NCBI GenBank assembly: GCA_032717465.1
Contig: CM064684.1
Location: forward strand, 585,001-649,000
DNA from: Coenobita brevimanus
Taxonomy: Eukaryota > Arthropoda > Malacostraca > Decapoda > Coenobitidae
Length of the DNA: 64,000 nucleotides
Direction of reading: 5' to 3'
Positions 22,748 through 53,389 of this stretch are shown piece after piece. The translations under genes were made by a program, and so were the position numbers. The notes beneath the pieces were generated by a model that saw only the letters and a program-made list of their open reading frames with translations, was not told the origin of the DNA and made no database searches. The first letter of the stretch is position 1; each line of letters begins with the position of its first letter.

Positions 22748-23280
22748 CCATTTCAAAACTGCATGAAAAGTAAAGTGGAAAAGGCCAGTTTAACTTCTGG
22801 GGACACTATATACTGCATTGGCTCCTCATTTTTAGCAATTTTCCTTTTCATCAAAATATTTTATCCTGTGTGGGATGGTTTGATGCTGCAGGTTGTCAGA
22901 AATTTGTTTTTGGGTATTAAACTAACCTCATCTGTCACTACACAAGATAAATATTGAAGTGAATTTGCACCACTTGTTGCTGCGTATGACAAAGTAATGC
23001 TGTCTGTAAATGCAGCTATCCTTTTTAGTTTGGTTGGGTGGGGTTAATTTAATATCTCAGAACATCTGGTTACTCACCTGGCTGGCTACCCCATTACAAT
23101 TAACAGTATGGCTTGGTAGGAATCTGCTTCTCATGAAGTAGGGCAGCCCATACCTGCTGGCACGCCAGCCCAGTTTCCTATATACATCATCATCAGAACA
23201 GACTATTGATTAGAGGCTGAGTTTTGTGCCATATGCACGGTAGTTGCACTGCTTGAAGGACTTCAAATTATGAATCGTAG
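21500..23280. other. No gene seen; one GT microsatellite
   Basis: The GT run is at 22697-22744. The rest is AT-rich, unique-looking sequence without recognisable domains. If PRMT3 has an upstream non-coding exon it could lie here or nearer the gene, but nothing in the sequence marks it. Confidence 0.4.
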
Positions 23281-23372
23281 TTATTCAACATAATCGAACA
23301 GGATGTGACCTAGTTGTGAGTGGAGAGACTTTTTAAATGATGCAACTGAGTCAGCACTAACAGTATCATAAC

Positions 23373-23906
23373 ATGTTTCCAACAGTGGGTGCAAGGACTG
23401 TATGGGTGAGGATGAAAGTAGGTATACAAGCATGGGCGATTGTATGTGTGTATGCTCCGACAGAGGACCGAGTGGCAAGAGGGAAAGATGAGTTCTGGGC
23501 GAGAGTAGAAGCGTGTATGGACAAGTTTGAGAGGAGCGAGAGAGTGCTGTTGATTGGAGACATGAATGGCAAAGTTGGGAATGTACGAGTGGATGGAGTG
23601 GTTGGTCAGTGGGGTGTGCCAGCTGACGTAGATGGGAATGGAAGTGCTTTGGTGGACATCTGTGCTGGTAAGGGGTTGGCAATAGCCAACACCTATTTTC
23701 GACATAAGATGATCCACCGGTATACATGGAGAGTAATGAGGAGGATGGATGGTGAACTTGTTGAACGAAAGGCAATGATAGACTGCGTGTGTGTGGATGA
23801 GCGAATGAGAAGACAAGTGTTGGATGCAAGAGTGTGGAGAGGGTGGGGGAGTGGAATCTTGGACTATCACTTAGTGATGGCCAAGGTAGAGCTGCAAAGA
23901 AAATAG
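23373..23906 (+). pseudogene. LINE endonuclease domain remnant
   Basis: Open frame of 177 codons matching the C-terminal two thirds of an APE-type endonuclease: VYAPTED, a GDMNGKVG block (metal-binding Asp and Asn), NTYFRH and a TW pair. At the site where the family has Ser-Asp-His the frame reads LDYHLV, so the catalytic pair looks altered. The N-terminal part is missing. Confidence 0.7.
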
Positions 23907-24228
23907 TTGAGGAGATGAAGGGGAAGACAGGAGGAAACAGCTCCTGTGAGAAGAGTGGAGAAGTTGCAAGATAGTGAGAAAATGGCAGAGTATAGGAGCA
24001 TAGTGGAAGAAAGATTGGGAAGGTATGAGTTAGAGCAGATGGAAGGGGTGGAAGACGCATGTAAGATATTCACAGAAGAGGTAGGCACAGCGTGTGAGGC
24101 GGTTTGTGGAGTGAGGAAGAGATGCAGAGGTGTGCAAGGGACAGCATGGTGAAATGATGAGGTGAAACAAGCTGTGAGACAAAAGAAGAAGGCATATGGT
24201 GAAGAAGATGAGAGAAGAGAGAGGTATG

Positions 24229-26324
24229 TGTGTGTCTCATATCCTTTGACTAACGCAAGAAAGCCTTGGTTTAATCACGCTTGTTCTAATGCTGTCCGCA
24301 ACAAGGAGAAGGCCTACAAAAGGTACCGGAGCCAACCCACCCCTGAATCACATAATCTTTACGTTTCTGCCCGGAATCGTGCTAAGTCTGTTCTTCGCTC
24401 TACTAAAAATAATTTCATCCATACTAAATGCTCTCAACTCTCCAACTCGAATTCTTCCCGCTCCTTCTGGCACCTTGCCAAAAATCTTTCTAACAACTTT
24501 ACCTCATCATCCTTCCCTCCTCTTTTCTACTCTGATGATTCTGTAGCTATTTCTTCTACTGATAAAGCAGATCTCTTCGCACAGACTTTCTCCTCCAATT
24601 CCACCTTAGACGATTCCGGTGCTGTTCCTCCATCACTTCCCCCCTCTGACTTCCTCATGGCTGACATTAAAATTTCTTCAGTTGATGTATTTTCTGCCAT
24701 TACTGGCCTCAGTACTAACAAGGCATATGGGCCTGATGGGGTCCCTCCTGTTGTTCTCAAAAACTGTGCTTCTGTGCTTACACCCTGCCTAGGCAAACTA
24801 TTTCGCCTTTGTCTGTCAACTTGTACCTTTCCTTCTTGCTGGAAGTTTGCTCTCATTCAGCCAGTCCCAAAGAAGGGTGACCACTCCCAACCCTCCAACT
24901 ATCGTCCAATTGCTTTAACGTCCTGTATTTCAAAAGTTTTCGAGTCAATTCTTAATAAAAAATTTTAAGGCATCTTTCCTATCACAACCTTCTTTCCGAT
25001 CGTCAGTATGGGTTCCGTCAGACGCTCCACTGGCGATCTTCTCACCTACCTTTCAGACTCCTGGTCATCCTCCTTTCGGGACTTTGGCGAAAGCTTTGCC
25101 ATTGCACTTGACATCTCAAAGGCTTTCGATCGAGTCTGGCATAAATCTTTAATTTCCAAACTGCCCTCCTACGGTTTCTATCCTTCTATCTGTACCTTCA
25201 TCGCTAGCTTCCTTTCTGGTCGTTCTATAGCTGCTGTCGTAGACGGCCATCGTTCTTCTCCTAGATCTATCAACAGTGGTGTTCCTCAGGGCTCTGTCCT
25301 ATCACCAACTCTCTTCCTTTAATTCATCAATGATCTTCTAAGCTGTACATCTAACTCTATCGACTCATACGCTGATGACTCCACCCTTCACCTTTCCATT
25401 CGGTTCCCGCAACGCCCATCTCAACAGTTGCTTCAATAAACAAGGGATGAGGCTATGGCACACCTAATGTCTGACTTGGCTCGTATCTCTGACTGGGGTA
25501 AAAATAATATGGTTGTTTTTAATGCATCTATGACTCAGTTCTTACAAGTATCAACCCGACAAAATCTTCCACAGGTATACCCACTAATGTTTAATAATAT
25601 TCAGATTAATCCTGCATCATCCTTGAACATGCTTGGGGTTTCATTTACTCGGGACTTATCTTGGAAAGATCATATTGCATCTCTTGTAAAATCTGCTTCC
25701 AAGAGATTGGGTGTGCTAAGCCGACTCCGCTCTTTCTTTACCCCTGCACAATTGTTGACTCTATACAGGGTTTTATCCGCCCTCAGTGTGGAGTACAACT
25801 CTCATGTGTGGGGAGGCTCCCCACATACAGCTCTTCTCAATAGGGTGGAGTCAAAGGCTTTTCGTCTCATTAACTCTCCTCCTCTTACTGACTCCCTTCA
25901 ACCTCTGTCTCTTCGCCGCACTGTTGCATCTTTATCTCTTTTCTATCGCTACTTTAATGGTCACTGCTCCTCTGAACTGTCTGCTTGCATTCCTCCACCT
26001 CTACGACGGGCGCGTAGCACTCGTCTGGCAGCAAACTCTCATCCCTTTTCTGTCCAACTCTCTAATGCAAGAGTTAACCGTTACTCCCAGTCTTTCATTC
26101 ATGCAACAGGTCAGCTCTGGAACTGTCTCCCTCTGTCTGTATTTCCTCCTGCCTATGATCTCCAGTCTTTCAAACGCAGTGTGTCCAGGCATCTCAAAAT
26201 GATCGGATCTTGAATTTGGCTCTCTATTGTATTTTGTTTTTCTCTTGGAGGGAACTGTTACTGCGGGCTCATGGCCTTTGGTTCCTTCTTCCTCGCATAA
26301 AAAAAAAAAAAAAAAAAAAAAAAA
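24229..26324 (+). mobile_element. Nested Jockey/CR1-like LINE, 5' truncated, poly-A tail
   Basis: Starts within the reverse transcriptase ORF (NARKPWFNHACSNAVRNKEK) and ends in a 25-bp poly-A at 26299-26324. Motifs in order: KAYGPDGVPP, NYRPIALTS, DISKAFDRVWHKSL, GVPQGSVLSPTLF and SYADD (about 25365). Two compensating frameshifts (near 24963 and 25020) and stops near 25321 and 25437 disable it. Flanks resume the host LINE; imperfect GAGAAGRGAGG-like sequence on both sides may be the target-site duplication. Confidence 0.85.
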
Positions 26325-27132
26325 GGAGAAGGGAGGTGAAGAGATTGGTGAAGGAGAGTAAGAAGAAAGTGGATGAAGAGTTTGGGAGGAATCTGAGTAT
26401 GAAATGGAGGGAGAGTAAGAAATTGTTTTGGAAGGAGGTAAAGTAAGTAAGGCAGTGTGAAAGGGGAAACAGTAGGGGAGTGAAAGATAGGAATAATAGA
26501 TTGTTGATGGAGAAGAGAGAGAAATTGAGGAGAATGAAGGAGCACCTTGAGGATTTGTTGAATGTAGTGAGTGAGAGCAGTGTGAGTATAAGTGGTTGGG
26601 GAATGGCTGGGAGAAGAAGAGATGAGAGAAGGGAGGAAGAGATCAGTAGGGTGGAAGTAGTGGAAGCAATGAAGATCAAGATGGGAAAGGCCCCAGGAAC
26701 TGATGGAGTGTGTGGTGAAATGTTGAAGTATGGGGGTGAGATTGTAGTGGAGTGGATATGGATGCTGTGTAGATTGGCTTGGGAAGAGGGAAGGGTTCTG
26801 GAGGACTGGGAATCAGGTATAATTGTTACTTTATATAAAGGAAAAGGGAAGAGAGAACTATGTGGTAACCATAGGGGTATTTGCCTTCTTAGTGTGACTG
26901 GAAAAATATAGAGTAGCATACTCACTGATAGGGTTAGGCATATAATAGAGGAGCTAGTTGGAGAAGATCAAGGGGGATTTAGGAAGGGAAAAGGGTGTGT
27001 AAATCAGATTTCTGTTCTAAGATATTTAGTGGAGAAGTATCTCGAGAAGGGAAAGAAAGTATATGCTGCCTTCATGGACTTGGAGAAAGCTTATGACAGA
27101 ATAGATAGGCAAGGTATGTGGAAGGTATTAAG

Positions 27133-27442
27133 AACACACTTAAACCTTGATTTAAGGGACTAAATGGGGAATCAACTTGTCCCTTACTTGAAAATGTCCA
27201 TTGTTTTACCACATATAAAGACAATCTTATTATGAAATACAATGATTGTTTCACTTTTCATACTTACTTATATGATTATGAATATTATTTTACAGGTACC
27301 CTATAAAGAAACATATTAATGTGTATAACATAGACATTACATATCACTTTTGAATGGTCTTGTCCATTTGTCAGGTAATATATGGAGTCCCTTAAATCCA
27401 AAATCCCTTAAATGGAGGTCCCTTAAATTGAGGTTTGAGTGT
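27133..27442. mobile_element. MITE-D inserted in the LINE reverse transcriptase
   Basis: Ends are imperfect inverted repeats: ACACACTTAAACCTTGATTT at the left against the complement of AAATTGAGGTTTGAGTGT at the right, both bordering GTCCCTTA or its complement. It is AT-rich and non-coding. Comparison with the minus-strand LINE at the right window edge, where GTATTAAGAATATATGGAGT is continuous, shows about 310 bp were inserted. Confidence 0.75.
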
Positions 27443-28187
27443 ATGTGGAGTGGAGGGGAAACTGTTGAGTGCTGTGAAGAGTATGTCCGAAAGAGCTAGG
27501 GCTACGTTGCGAGTGGATGGTGAGCTGAGTGAGTTCTTTGATCTCAGTGTGGGACTGAAACAGGGTTGTGTGATGTCTCCATGGCTGTTTAATATATACA
27601 TGGATGGGGTTGTAAAGGAGGTGCAGGGTAGGGCAGTGGATGTGGGGGTGGCTCTAATGAATGAGAGTGAGATGTGGAAGATTCTGGTGTTGCTGTTTGC
27701 TGATGATACAGTATTGTTGAGTGAAGATGAGTGGGAGTTTCAAGGTTTGGTGAATGAATTTGGGACAGTGTGTAGGAGGAGGAATCTGAAAGTTAATGTA
27801 AACAAGAGTAAAGTTATGGTGTTTGATAGGAATGAAGTCACAGAATGCATAGTGAGATTGGATGGTGAGGATATGGAGAATGTGAGTGCATTCAAGTACT
27901 TGGGTAGTGTGGTGAGTAAGGATGTTGCTTTTGGAGATGAAGTTCTTGAAAGGGTACAGCAGGGAAGGAAGGTTGTTGGTTCACTGAAAGCAGTGATGAG
28001 AAATAGGGAGGTGAGTATGGAAGTTAAGAAGTCACTGCATGATAGTATCGTGATCCCTACCTCGGCGTATGGAAGCAAGGCATGGACCTTGCTAGAGGGG
28101 AGCAAGTCAAGAGTGAGAGCAGTGGAAATGAGTTACTTGAAAGGAGCATGTGGAGTGACATGGAGGGACAGGTTGATGAATGAAAAA

Positions 28188-28385
28188 GTGAAAGAATGTT
28201 GTGGGGTGGATGTGGATGTGGTTGAGAAGATTAGGAGCAATACACTGAGGTGGTTTGGACATATGGAGAGAATGGAGAATGAAGAAGTGAAAGAATGTTG
28301 TGGGGTGGATGTGGATGTGGTTGAGAAGATTAGGAGAAATACACTGAGGTAGTTTGGACATGTGGAGAGAATGGAGAATGAAAGA
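28188..28385 (+). repeat. 99-bp tandem duplication in the LINE C terminus
   Basis: Copy 1 is 28188-28286 and copy 2 is 28287-28385, nearly identical; the frame repeats VKECCGVDVDVVEKIR. Copy 2 carries TAG where copy 1 has TGG (Trp) near 28351, which ends the frame. Confidence 0.85.
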
Positions 28386-28604
28386 CTGATTAAGAGGGTG
28401 TATGTAGGTGAGGTGGAGGGAGGGAGAGGGAGGGGAAGACTGAGGATGAGGTGGAGGGATGGAGTTGAGAGGTATATGAGGGAGGGGGGAGTGAATTAGG
28501 GGGAGGGTAGTCAAATGGTGGGTGACAGAACGACTTGGAGGTGTTTTGTCTGCAGCCACCCTTTTTCGGGATTAGGGCGTCAGGCTGTAGATAGATAGAT
28601 ATCA

Positions 28605-29669
28605 CAGATGGTAATAAAGATGCACTCTGCTTCTCATACCTAGCAATTTAGCATTGTAACTTTGTGGTAAAAAATATTAGGTAATATACCATACCTCAGG
28701 CACATGCAGAGGGAGGTTGCTAGGGTTACCCAAGCACCTGCCTTGTTAGCCCCATATGCTCTAAGTGGCCTAGACTCGGCCTCTCCTGCCTCTTCCAGCC
28801 TGTGAATTGCTACATCACATTCCTAGCCCACTCTCCTATCCCACCTCTTTCAGCCCATGAATTGCAACATCAGGTTCCCAGCCCCCTCTCCTCTCGTGCT
28901 TAAAACGTGTTTTTCGACATCACCATATTTCAGATTTTTCTTGCTAAATCACATTTTCATTAGTACAGGATGAAAGAATAAGTCAGGTTTAAGTTCTTGA
29001 CTTGGTTTGCTTGTGGTGAATTTTTTAATCTATAAAAAATTAGTGGGAATTTACAGTATAGGCACCAGCAATGGGTGTAAAATATTGTATTTTCTTCCTG
29101 GTCCTGGCTATGCAACTCTGTTATTTTATTTCAGGTACTGTTATATCTACATTTTATGTCCCAGTTTACACCCACCAGATGTTGTTAACAATAATATTTC
29201 AATACAAATACTTAAAAGGAAGATAATGAATGCAAAATGACAGAGAAGGCAGAATATTACAGAACTACAGTAGCTGTGTATATTTTTTTCCCCCTCAACA
29301 TTTTAACTCGCACTGAGACCCCTCACATCAGCAAGGTGGCTTGGTGGGAGAAGTTACATCACATAGAGTTGATTTATTGATGTATGTTTGTGTGATATCA
29401 GTAAAGCAGAGGGGTTCTTAATTGGTTTGTTGTTGCATAGTTTGAAACAGTTTGTCAACCTTTTTAAATGCATGTACATTTAATTGGTCCAACAGTAACC
29501 AGCCCTATCAACTTGTTCATGGCAATGACCTCCCAGGCCAGTGAACCCCACAGTAAACTGAGATTATTTGACTCGCTGTTGTGTTTATGTTACCAAACCA
29601 TTCTAAAATTATTTCTGAATGATCTCAACCAGTACAGGTATTAGGATGTCCATGTGCTTCAGTATGAGG
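28605..29669. other. No gene seen
   Basis: A segment with CCCATGAATTGCAACATCA is an imperfect duplicate of CCTGTGAATTGCTACATCA about 64 bp upstream (28798 and 28853). The rest is unique-looking and AT-rich. Confidence 0.45.
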
Positions 29670-29863
29670 GTTTCATTCATTCATTGCCAGACGCTATGTA
29701 TCCCAAACGGGGTGGCCAAGGGCTTAGAGTTAATTGTTTTACAGGGAGGGGCACTAATCCTCCACCAACCCCACTTGACACGTAGGGAGAACGAGCCGAC
29801 AGCATCTGGTGTTCCCAGGCAGTCACCCATCCAAGTACTAACCAGACCCAACGTTGCTTAAGT
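29670..29863 (-). mobile_element. 5S rRNA-derived SINE with LINE-type tail
   Basis: On the minus strand 29861 to about 29794 matches the 3' half of animal 5S rRNA (TTAAGCAACGTTGGGTCTGG, then TTAGTACTTGGATGGGTGAC and CTGGGAACACC). It then passes into a body (TTGGTGGAGGATTAGTGCCC) shared with the elements at 47.2 and 59.4 kb, and ends in the LINE tail (GGGGTGGCC, then GCGTCTGGCAATGAATGAAT). 5S-headed SINEs are a known class (SINE3). The 5' half of the 5S region is missing. Confidence 0.75.
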
Positions 29864-30096
29864 GTCTGTTGATGACCATTATAAATTAAAAAAGATAATC
29901 ATAGTGAAGGAGAGATTGGAGACAGTAGTGCTACAGCTATATCAGCTTTCATCATTGACTTACCACATAAAAAAATTATGATATGATTCCATGGATAGAG
30001 TTTAAAGCAGACCTGTTCTCAAAAGGTTATTTTGTTTTGGTTCTCAACATTTTTTTATTTATTTATTTTTTTTATTTATTTTTTTTCCCAGAGGAT

Positions 30097-48976
<18,880 letters not shown>

Positions 48977-50025
48977 TGTGCTGGCCTGGATTATTTTTAT
49001 TGTTGCTATTATTATTATTATTATATTTTGTGGTGTCTTGATCCAGGTGGACAGTCATGTTTATCTTCTATTAGTGCAAGACGTGGGTAGTCATTTTAAC
49101 CCTTGAATCCAGTAATGTCATGTTTTAGCTTTTGCCAAGTACACTATGATCATATTTAGAAAGGACTTTTAGCTGTGAAGGAGTTAGTGAAACCTGTATT
49201 AAAACCCTCCAGTGCAAAAAGTCACTTCTAAGCCAAAAACAGCTAAATGAAGATACAGTAGCAGGAGTAATGTAAATAGGATATCACCAGATTCAAGGGG
49301 CTAGACTACAAAATGGTAAATAGTAATACATTGCTTACCATGGAAAAGATAATCAATTTAAATTTCTTTTATCACTTTAGAAAAAAAATCTTGGAAATCT
49401 GTAAGGGACATTCGATAGTGAGAAAAGTCCTGAGGAAGAAAATGTGGCATTCATCTCCTTTGCCCATAGATTTGTTATTGCCATTTTAGCCTATTTTGAC
49501 ACACTGCATAATTCAGGTATGTTAACTTAAGATTCTTGGTGATTTCTAACATTGTGCCAGGGAAATACTCTAATGCAGGATATGAATGTTTGAAGCTTAA
49601 TTACTTTTCTAATTTTTGTGTATGTTTGACAGTGACTGAGAAACATTTTGTACTGAACATTTTAACAGATGTGTATATTGTGAGTTGACATGAACCCATA
49701 AACAGGACAACCTCACTCTACAGTCAGTTTACATTCATGGAAGGCTGATCGGATTGATTTTGTATAGAACATAAAGATTATAGTGATTGTATAAGCAAAA
49801 TTGGTGACTGCTTGTTGAAAATAGTATTTTGTTGGGAGAAGTGGAGGAAGTCTGAAGTCAACCAAGCAGAGGTTTGGTATGGGAAGAAACCAAGAGTTTT
49901 TTCTCAGAGTCTCTAATGGAGAAGTAACAAACAACAGAAATAAATAGAAGTTTATGCAAAACTTTACTGTAGCTGTACCATGGTCAAAGAGTCTGTTCAA
50001 GTTAGAGAAACAGTAGACACAGTCA
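48977..50025. other. Downstream flank of PRMT3
   Basis: AT-rich. It includes remnants of MITE-C-like sequence near 49098-49310 (TTAACCCTTGAATCCAG, then AGATTCAAGGGG). A possible polyadenylation signal AATAAA is at 49939-49944; none closer was seen, so the 3' UTR end is uncertain. Confidence 0.4.
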
Positions 50026-50029
50026 TCCC

Positions 50030-50715
50030 CTCAAGGTAGGCTTGAAAATGAATATGAAGAAGATAAAATTATGTTTGTACCCGTCCAGCAAAAACAGGAG
50101 ATGAAGAACTAGAATGTGTTGAGGAGTTCGTGTACCAAGGGCATGCAGTTCAGGCAGACCCAGTCCATGACAGTGAAATCCAGCAGAGAATTGGAATGGG
50201 ATGGAGGGCATTTGACAGACTATGTGACTGTATGAAGGATAAGCAATTGCTATTTGTCAGAAGAGACAGTTATATAACCAGTGTCTATCCTGTTATAACT
50301 TATGCATCAGAAACATAGAGCCTAACAAAATCCTTGGAACTTAAACTTAGGAGCACTCAGAGAGGAATGGAAAGGATCATGCTAGGGGGCACAGGAAGAG
50401 ATAAAAAGAAAGCCTCACTGATAAGAGAACAGGCAGAAGTAGAGGGTATAATGACCACAGTCAAAAAACAGAAATGGATGTCGGCAGGTCATGTCCGTCG
50501 TAGAACAGATAGCAGATGGACAACCAGGGTAACTGAATGGCAGTCTAGAAATGGAGTGAGAGGAAGAAGCATAGAGAATGAGATGTTGAGATTCAGAGAT
50601 TAGCTGGGATTGGATGGAACAAGTTAAAAGCCAACAATTCAGAGTGGAAAAGGATGGGAGAGGCCCTTGCCCTTAAGTGGAGTGATTCAGGCTGCCGCTG
50701 ATGATGATCATGATC
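50030..50715 (+). pseudogene. RTE-like LINE 3' fragment
   Basis: Begins at GLKMNMKKIK-type sequence and continues with EIQQRIGMGWRAFDRL, SVYPVITYASET, RSTQRGMERIMLGG and KQKWMSAGHVRRRTDSRW, the typical C-terminal half of an RTE-type reverse transcriptase. A TAG at 50316-50318 replaces the Trp after SET; the frame continues unchanged. It ends in GATGATGATCATGATC. 5' truncated. Confidence 0.8.
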
Positions 50716-51194
50716 ATGTAAGTGGAAATGGTGATCATATGTAAATAAGGGGCACTACAGCTTTTAGACCATACTAGTGAAGAATTGCATAACTGTTGTT
50801 CATAAAACGTGGGTGACCTGTACTTAAGAAATTATGTCTTCTTTATAACTATAAATACGCCATGAAAATATTCAAACACTGGGAAAGAAAACTACAGTAC
50901 TTCCACATATTGCATACCCATAGAAAGGAAAGTAGATTGAGTGACAAGTACAAAAAAGTGCATAAGGATAATTATATAAAGTAGGCAAACAGTATGGGAA
51001 TGTATGGTTATATTATCACAGTTTTATCTGACAGCAGCTTGTATTGTATGAGTGTTCCTTCCACCTCACTTTGGAGTCTGTGGGGCGAATCTTTGCGTAA
51101 CCCCTTCAGTCCAGTTTCACATTATCCTTTTTATTCTTGCTGCCTTCTGATGATTTTGTTCAACTTAGGACAGACTTTTCAAACTGGAGAGGTT

Positions 51195-51375
51195 AGCTCT
51201 ATCTGTCTATTGCCAGATGCCTCAGTCCCATAAGGGCTGACCACAAATAAACAGTCTTCATGTCACCCTGTCCACAGCCATTTTGCTGCCCTCCCTCCAA
51301 CTCACACACACCCCTCTCGCATAAATCTCTCTACTTCTGCCCTCTGTCTCCTCCTAGGTATCTTCCCCTCTTCTG
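51195..51375 (-). mobile_element. 3' fragment of the GATA-tailed LINE
   Basis: The + strand reads TATCTGTCTATTGCCAGATG, then CCCATAAGGGCTGACCACAA, the complement of the LINE end. About 170 bp, diverged. Confidence 0.65.
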
Positions 51376-51429
51376 CCTTAGATACTATTTTAATGAACCT
51401 CTTCAGTACGAGAAATCTTTCCTGAGTTG

Positions 51430-51662
51430 CATAAATTATCTGGTAAATATCTTTCACCATAACTTGGCCCAGATATTAATCCTGTAATAGCTTATTTCTT
51501 GTATGTCAGTGGCAGAAAAAGACAGTTCTAGTGCCCTACATCCTTTCTGTAGCACCTCATCATGACTAGCTGTATTCTTACGTTTATCTCTTGCTACAAC
51601 TCAGCATTCAAGATGGAGAGGTGACAGTTTGAGGTCAAAGTAGAGTAAAAAGGGTATAGTGA
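51430..51662. mobile_element. MITE-A copy
   Basis: ATCTTTCACCATAACTTGGC at the left, CAAAGTAGAGTAAAAAGGGT at the right; internal CATCATGACTAGCTGTATTC. Confidence 0.6.
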
Positions 51663-51762
51663 GCTAGAATAATAATTAAACTAAAAATAACATCTCCCAG
51701 ATTCAAGGGGTTAATATTCACAGGGAAGTGGTAATGTTAAGCAGACCTCAAGGAATCACATT

Positions 51763-51992
51763 GTTACATTCGTCCTCTGTTACTTGGCAGAGATTTTCAT
51801 CCTTTTGCAGTATAATTCCCATAGCTGAGTGGTAGAAAAAGACAATACTGTGGCTCTACATCCTTTTTATAGCACTTCCTTATCTCTAGCAATACTGCAT
51901 AGCCTAGTGTTAATATGATGTTACAGTGCAGTGTTCAAAATGGAGGGATGACAGCTTTAGGCCAAGTTAAACTGAACAGAATGTATACATGT
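51763..51992. mobile_element. MITE-A copy
   Basis: Right end GGCCAAGTTAAACTGAACAG and internal TAGCACTTCCTTATCTCTAG. Same orientation as the copy 330 bp upstream. Confidence 0.55.
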
Positions 51993-52884
51993 TTAAGCTA
52001 TGTATTGTAAGACATAATTCAGATACAACTGCCTCCGCTTCTAAGCACTACAGGATGTGCTGTGTTGGATGTCTTTTGTGGCACAGTTTGTTTACATCTG
52101 ACATTCATTGTATTGGAACAAGCCCATTATGGTAATCAGACAGTAGTATATGTGATACCTAAACAAATACACTGGTGCCACATGAGACCTCCTACACAAT
52201 GCTCTTCGTAGTATGTAGAAGTGGAGGTGATTGTACATGAGAAAAGCATATCAGATGTATCAGATAACCAGAACACATATCTACTTAGGCTTGAGATCTA
52301 TTAGAAGTAAACTTTGCTGTAGGATATATGTATTGTTAGTCAGTGTGTCTGTGTCTGTAGTGCTCACAACCCCTCATGCTGTAAACTCAACAGAAAATTT
52401 TTGTTAATACTGCTGGAAACAGGGGAGAAAGACTGGGAACATAGAAGAAGGTACTACCGTGGAAGGGCACAGGAGGAGGAAACTAAATACAAGGAGATAT
52501 GTAGGGGAGAGTTCATTTGTCAGGAAGGCTTGGAATGGCAGCAGACAAAGGATGGGTTTGTTTAAGGACTCCCTGTTACCAACACTATACCATGGATGCC
52601 AATGGAATGGGTGGGGGGAAGAGAGTTTGATATGTACAGTTATGAGCCACAGTTTTCTGCTCAGTATCTATCCCATCCCCTGGCTGGAGGGATATCTGAG
52701 GCAGGGTTTACCGTGGAAGAATAATCAGGTTCAGTGCGGCAGTTCAAAGCTTTGCTAGACAGCACGAGAAACAGTGTGCGATGATTCTGTAAAGAGTGTG
52801 TCTTGAAATGCTTTAAACTACCAGTAACAATGTTTGTTATGGAATCCTGGCTATAACTTCTTTGCAGCAAGGGGTTGTTGGTGT

Positions 52885-53150
52885 TGTTGATTAGGCCAAG
52901 TCTGTCTGGTGTACCAGACCTGTCAACCACAGGTAAGCAACTGTTTCTATGGGAGCATCCTACTGATACAGTATAGTACATGTACTAAGTAGGGATCCTG
53001 CTTTCCCTTGTGACAGATAGCACCTCACCTGGGTCAGACTAGTGTCTTTACCACATTTGGTTGCTGGGAAGTATGAGGAGGTTTGGATCCCAGGTGGATG
53101 CTGCAGTTGCTTCACCTAGGGTGCACAGAACTACCACATGTAGGCTCCTT
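52885..53150 (-). mobile_element. Module-ii SINE fragment
   Basis: The + strand has GGTGTTGTTGATTAGGCCAA (tail side), then CTGTCAACCACAGGTAAGCA and GAGGAGGTTTGGATCCCAGG, as at 36.3 and 58.7 kb. Core not present. Confidence 0.5.
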
Positions 53151-53389
53151 CTCAGCACCTACAAGGGTAAGGGCAGAAACTATAGCCTACAACTGTACCT
53201 AATAATGGGGTAGGTGTTAGTAAGAAATTTTAACTTGGTGTAAAAGATATAGTTAGAAGAAGGTGTGGTTGTGATATACTGTGGTTATGATGTGTGATAT
53301 ATATGAACCTCTAATGTCAGACCATTTGTTAAAACCACCTCAAAGAAACTTGGATTATTGTACAGAGTTCGTAGCTTCTTCACTGACTG

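Larger units (their letters stand above)
23373..28604 (+). mobile_element. APE-type LINE, interrupted by two insertions
   Basis: Endonuclease domain at about 23373-23905 (VYAPTED, GDMNGKVG, NTYFRHK). Reverse transcriptase starts near 26680 (GKAPGTDGVCGEML) and continues with MDLEKAYDRIDRQG (about 27076), LKQGCVMSPWLFN (27556) and FADD at 27696-27707. The C terminus has TLRWFGHMERM. It ends in GCGTCAGGCTGTAGATAGATAG. A second LINE splits it at 24229-26324 and a MITE at about 27133-27442. Stops and a 99-bp duplication make it non-functional. It resembles RTE/I-type elements; the clade is unresolved. Confidence 0.8.

Noticed and set aside
22491..22957. Short frames near the GT array as exons of a gene
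   Set aside because: No domain, no supported splice borders, and part of the frame is the GT repeat.
29794..29861. A functional 5S rRNA gene
   Set aside because: Only the 3' half is present, with several substitutions, and it is joined to a SINE body.
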